From contig CM026423.1 in assembly GCA_014871385.1 (NCBI GenBank), forward strand, positions 12,658,858 to 12,722,857: a stretch of DNA of 64,000 nt, given 5' to 3'. Below the pieces are notes generated by a model, which did no database searches, was not told the origin of the DNA, and saw nothing but the letters and a program-made list of their open reading frames with translations. The translations under genes and the position numbers were made by a program. The stretch's first letter is position 1. Each line of letters opens with the position of its first letter. The DNA is from Ceratodon purpureus (lineage: Eukaryota > Streptophyta > Bryopsida > Pseudoditrichales > Ditrichaceae). This document shows, one piece after another, positions 60,939 through 64,000 of the stretch.

Positions 60939-63742
60939 ATGGCGGGCACTCATGACTTAGCGTCGGAGGAGGTACGAGATAATTTATGTAGATCCGCCCA
61001 TTTTTAGATCATTCTGTATGTGATTGCTTGCATGGTGAGATTGACGCAAATAGATAGCTAACCGTGTGGGAATTGTTGATTTTTGTGCAGATTCTTTTCG
61101 AAGGGGAAATTGAAGAAGCTGCCATTCGTGTGCCTCCAATTCTAAATGGTCCGATCGAATGATTGAATTTTCTGTTTATAGTTCGAATTTCCTTTGTATA
61201 GAAAGTTAGTAACCCACGGCCATGGCGACTTGTAACGTACGACTTATGCTTTCAGTATTAAGTGGTCCCCCTTAATTCTGGGTACTGCAAGGCTTTTAGA
61301 CTGGTTTTTTTTTATCGCCCTTAGTTTTATTTGGACGTTCAATTTTCGGACCATATTGAATGCTTGTGATAACGGTTGATTGAATTGCACTCATTTTATC
61401 TAACAGACCCCGCACTCACTGGCGATAATACGGGTGAGCCTGTTGCAATAGCTGCGTCCACTTTGGTACGAGGAACTCTCTTTTCATCATGCCTCTAATT
61501 TTATTTATCCATGATTCGGAAGAACGGGTGGGTGGAATACAACACTATTGTGTTTTGATTTTTATCCATCTTGCAGGATAATGATTCCGAAGGAGAGTCT
61601 AGTGCGCCTGATCTGGACAACGACCCGGAGTCGCACAATGAAATTCCAGAGCCCTTGCAGTCAGGACTTCCTCGATCGGAGTGGCTGAACCTGGAGGTTT
61701 CAGTTTTCAACGCCGAGGGTGACCTTGTGGGTGCTGGAGTCATTCGAAACTGTGAACCCGCTGACTGCGTCGACAACAGTCAACTCGGTTTGCAAGACGT
61801 AGGTGTCTTGATCCTTGAATCGATCTTGCCAGAGCACGTTCCCGCGGACTGGAGTACTCCGTTCGCCGCTGGCCTTGCACACTTGTCAAGTATCGGGGAA
61901 CATCACTGTTTGATCTGGGGAGAGTATTTGAGGAGGATAGACTGGCTCGCACGAATGGAGAGCTTCAAGGACCTCGGCGACAATACAATTCTACCCGGGA
62001 GAAGGCAACGTACTGAGAAACTTCAGCGCATGATAAGCGATCAAGCCATATGGGAGGTTGCCTCGAAGACGTGTTGTATGAGAAGGTGTACCCGGAAGAT
62101 TGAACCAGAAGTTGTTAGAAGTTTAAGATATGAGATGTGGTCATCTGATCACAAACTAAGATCTCACATCAAGCTTGAAGTTCAAGGCATGTCCGCCCGG
62201 TGGTGACCGTAAGTATGTGACACTAGAGAATGAAGAAGTCTGCCTCAAAGGCTGGATGATAATTATGTCTGTGTCCAAAACAGAGTTCTACAGGCAACGA
62301 TTAAACGCCGGTCTTGGTGTCCGCTCTTCACACCATGGTAACCGAGGAATGAAGAAGCGGAGGGCAGGAACGAGGCAAGCACTTGCGTCATTGGCATGTA
62401 TAATTGACGCAACAGCTGACTCAATGCCGCACAGATTTCGTACTCTAACAAGCGGTGAAAGAGTTGTGGAGCGTGTTCTGCCTGCTGGAACGAAGTGGAA
62501 GGATATCCGCAACAGGCTGATGATGAGGTGCGTCTGATTTTCCATTGCAGAATTTTGACACATGATTGCAAGTGCTCTATTTATCCCCCCGTTATAGGAG
62601 TAGTCGTAAGATGTAATCATGTAGAATGGTTTGAGCATATGTTGAGGATAATACGTGCATATTGAAATTAGGATAGGATACCGTGCTGAATGATTGTTTG
62701 TAGTACTTTGATTTTACATCGGAGTTGTTTTAATATGAAGACGTCGTCTCCACAATGAAGTCAGCTCTTTCCCATGTGCAAACTTGACATTTTCAGATTG
62801 TTACTGCTATCATTTAAGAAAGCATCCCTATAAACAACACAGTCGGAACCTCAGGTGCAGTTGTTGTCTGTTCGGATACTATTCTGTCTATCATGTACCA
62901 TTCATTGACGATGAACTTTTCAGCATTAATTTACCTGGGACTAAGGTTATCAAAGCAGTTGTTTGGCTATACAAATTCAGTTCGCCTCAACAGTCTATGT
63001 TAACAAGCTGAGTTTTCTTGAATTGAATGGTATGTCACCTTAAAGTTTTGTTTTGAACAATAAGGTGTCTTACGAATTAAGTCGTGACTATAGTTTATTC
63101 GTATGTAGTGAATAATCAGTGAATTGCCGAGCCTCTTCTCTATGACATTGGTATTACTGCAGTACTATCAGGCATTTCTGTACGACGTAGTACCTACATC
63201 CCTTCGGATGTATACAAGTTTTGGGAATGGGTTCGCCATACGAATTAAGGTGGACACCTTAATATGGGGATTTCGATCCAGAACCGCTGTTACTAATTTA
63301 AATTGCTTTGCCTCCAACCGAGCGTCCTTTCTAAGAATGAATGGGTTAATTGTTGATCTCCTTTTCGTGTGTAGTTAATAATCCCGCCACTGAGCTCAAA
63401 CTTCGTAGAAGGGTATTATTTACTTGATAATTTAATTCTGTTTTTTTCACTGCAAATGCGACAGATGTCACCTTCGTTTTAAGGTGGCCACCTTAATCCT
63501 GTCCAAGTGGAAGTCGATTACTGACTCATATTACCAAATTCTGATTTTCTCTTTTGATTAAGTTTAGCTCGGATTCTTTTCTATAATCTTGCGGGTTCTG
63601 TAGTTTCCGGTAGGAATTTCTGTAGGTATTGAATTGTTGTCTTTGGGCCATGGCCTTTCGATTGTTATGGATAACAGTTGATATACAATTTCTTTATCTC
63701 TGTAAATTGTGTTCTGCTTCAAATTGAGGTGATCACCTTAAA
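60368..63742. repeat. Dispersed 20-bp palindrome, right cluster
   Basis: Copies start at 60368, 60525, 60708, 61257, 63244, 63478 and 63723, with the same ATTAAGG arms as the left cluster. The best are 63244, 63478 and 63723. A half site (CACCTTAAAG) is near 63036. They lie upstream of, or in introns of, the transposase-like gene and not in its exons. Confidence 0.8.
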
Positions 63743-64000
63743 TCTTATACTGACTATTTTGCTACTTCGTGTGCAGGTGAACGCTGCTTTGGGGTTACCT
63801 GAAATTCGGCCTCAACGGTGAGCTTTCTCCGGCGCCTTGAGTTCAGCGACTGTATAATCAAACGCCGAGGTGATATGTTGCTCGATGTGGTACCTGTGAT
63901 AGGAGGAAGCAAATGAGGGATGCCCATCCTTTGGGTTCTTCCGCTTACGCATTTTATGCGAAGTTATTAGACCGCCATCTTGCAGAGCAGGAGGCGCACC
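60939..64000 (+). pseudogene. Transposase-like gene with a frameshift, running off the right edge
   Basis: Exons 60939-60971 (MAGTHDLASEE), 61091-61148, 61407-61465, 61577 to about 62532, 63777-63817 and 63903 to the edge. The large exon has WLNLEVSVFNAEGDLVGAG, VIRNCEPADCVDNSQLG, then KYVTLENEEVCLKGWMII, SSHHGNRGMKKRRAG, DSMPHRFRTLTSGERV and VLPAGTKWKDI. I associate this style with repeated transposon-type ORFs of bryophyte genomes but cannot name the superfamily. At about 62190-62205 the frame ends at TGGTGA, while the next frame continues the protein, so one base appears gained in a C run. The exit from this exon fits only a weak donor (TGC|GTCTGA). Palindrome copies sit in two of its introns. 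Probably a decayed copy. Confidence 0.5.

Noticed and set aside
43173-63742. Palindrome as a canonical bacterial parS site
   Set aside because: The consensus ATTAAGGTGNNCACCTTAAT does not match the conserved parS sequence TGTTTCACGTGAAACA. Only the general idea of palindromic sites near ParB-like genes is shared.
43173-63742. Palindrome as a MITE or hAT-type insertion footprint
   Set aside because: No shared flanking sequence, no constant target duplication, and five copies lie in frame within coding repeats. It is not fully excluded without a genome scan.

Overview
The window looks like nuclear DNA of a land plant, most likely a bryophyte (moss-like). Genes are multi-exon with GT-AG introns of roughly 80-500 bp. 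The recognisable housekeeping genes are plant types: a phi-class glutathione transferase, a BAT1-like amino-acid permease, a PIG-F homologue, and a transaldolase-fold protein with a plausible plastid transit peptide. The species assignment is inference. There are no operons, ribosome-binding sites or CRISPR arrays.

Layout. 1-13.1 kb is an accessory, transposon-like block. A Mutator-type (MULE) transposase-like gene on the minus strand, cut by the left edge, is divergently arranged with a 13-exon plus-strand gene. The plus-strand product (about 1313 aa) joins four heptads resembling the RNA polymerase II CTD, a ParB-like domain and a beta-class amino-methyltransferase-like domain with lost catalytic residues. 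Its 4.1-kb first intron carries eleven copies of a 201-bp repeat, each with a perfect 11-bp-arm hairpin, next to a foldback element. 13.1-17.6 kb is poor in genes. 17.6-39.4 kb is ordinary euchromatin: an unidentified RG-rich gene, PIG-F (minus), transaldolase-like (plus), GSTF (plus), a piggyBac-like non-autonomous element, an APC permease (plus), and a PIP-box/SIM nuclear protein (minus). 39.4-42.6 kb is non-coding and holds a 145-bp tandem array.

42.6-54.2 kb (minus) is a second accessory block. Its main gene (four phase-0 exons, about 1869 aa) is a distant paralogue of the 3.8-13.1 kb gene: ParB-like domain, methyltransferase-like domain, a long disordered repeat region, then a degenerate FCP1/SCP-type HAD domain. 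Downstream are a separate, better preserved FCP1-like gene and a small unidentified gene. 54.3-57.6 kb is a very AT-rich stretch with a decayed copia relic and a (TA)n tract. 58-64 kb (plus) holds an unidentified basic-protein ORF and a frameshifted transposase-like gene that runs off the right edge.

The most striking non-genic signal is a 20-bp palindrome, consensus ATTAAGGTGNNCACCTTAAT, with about 26 recognisable copies. All lie in 43.2-52.8 kb and 60.4-63.7 kb; none was noticed elsewhere. Most sit in introns and 5' regions, but five lie inside coding repeats of the second ParB/methyltransferase gene. Together with the hairpin array inside the first such gene, this suggests self-recognition by transposon-encoded DNA-binding proteins, comparable to the VANC anti-silencing proteins of VANDAL MULEs. 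That interpretation is a hypothesis.
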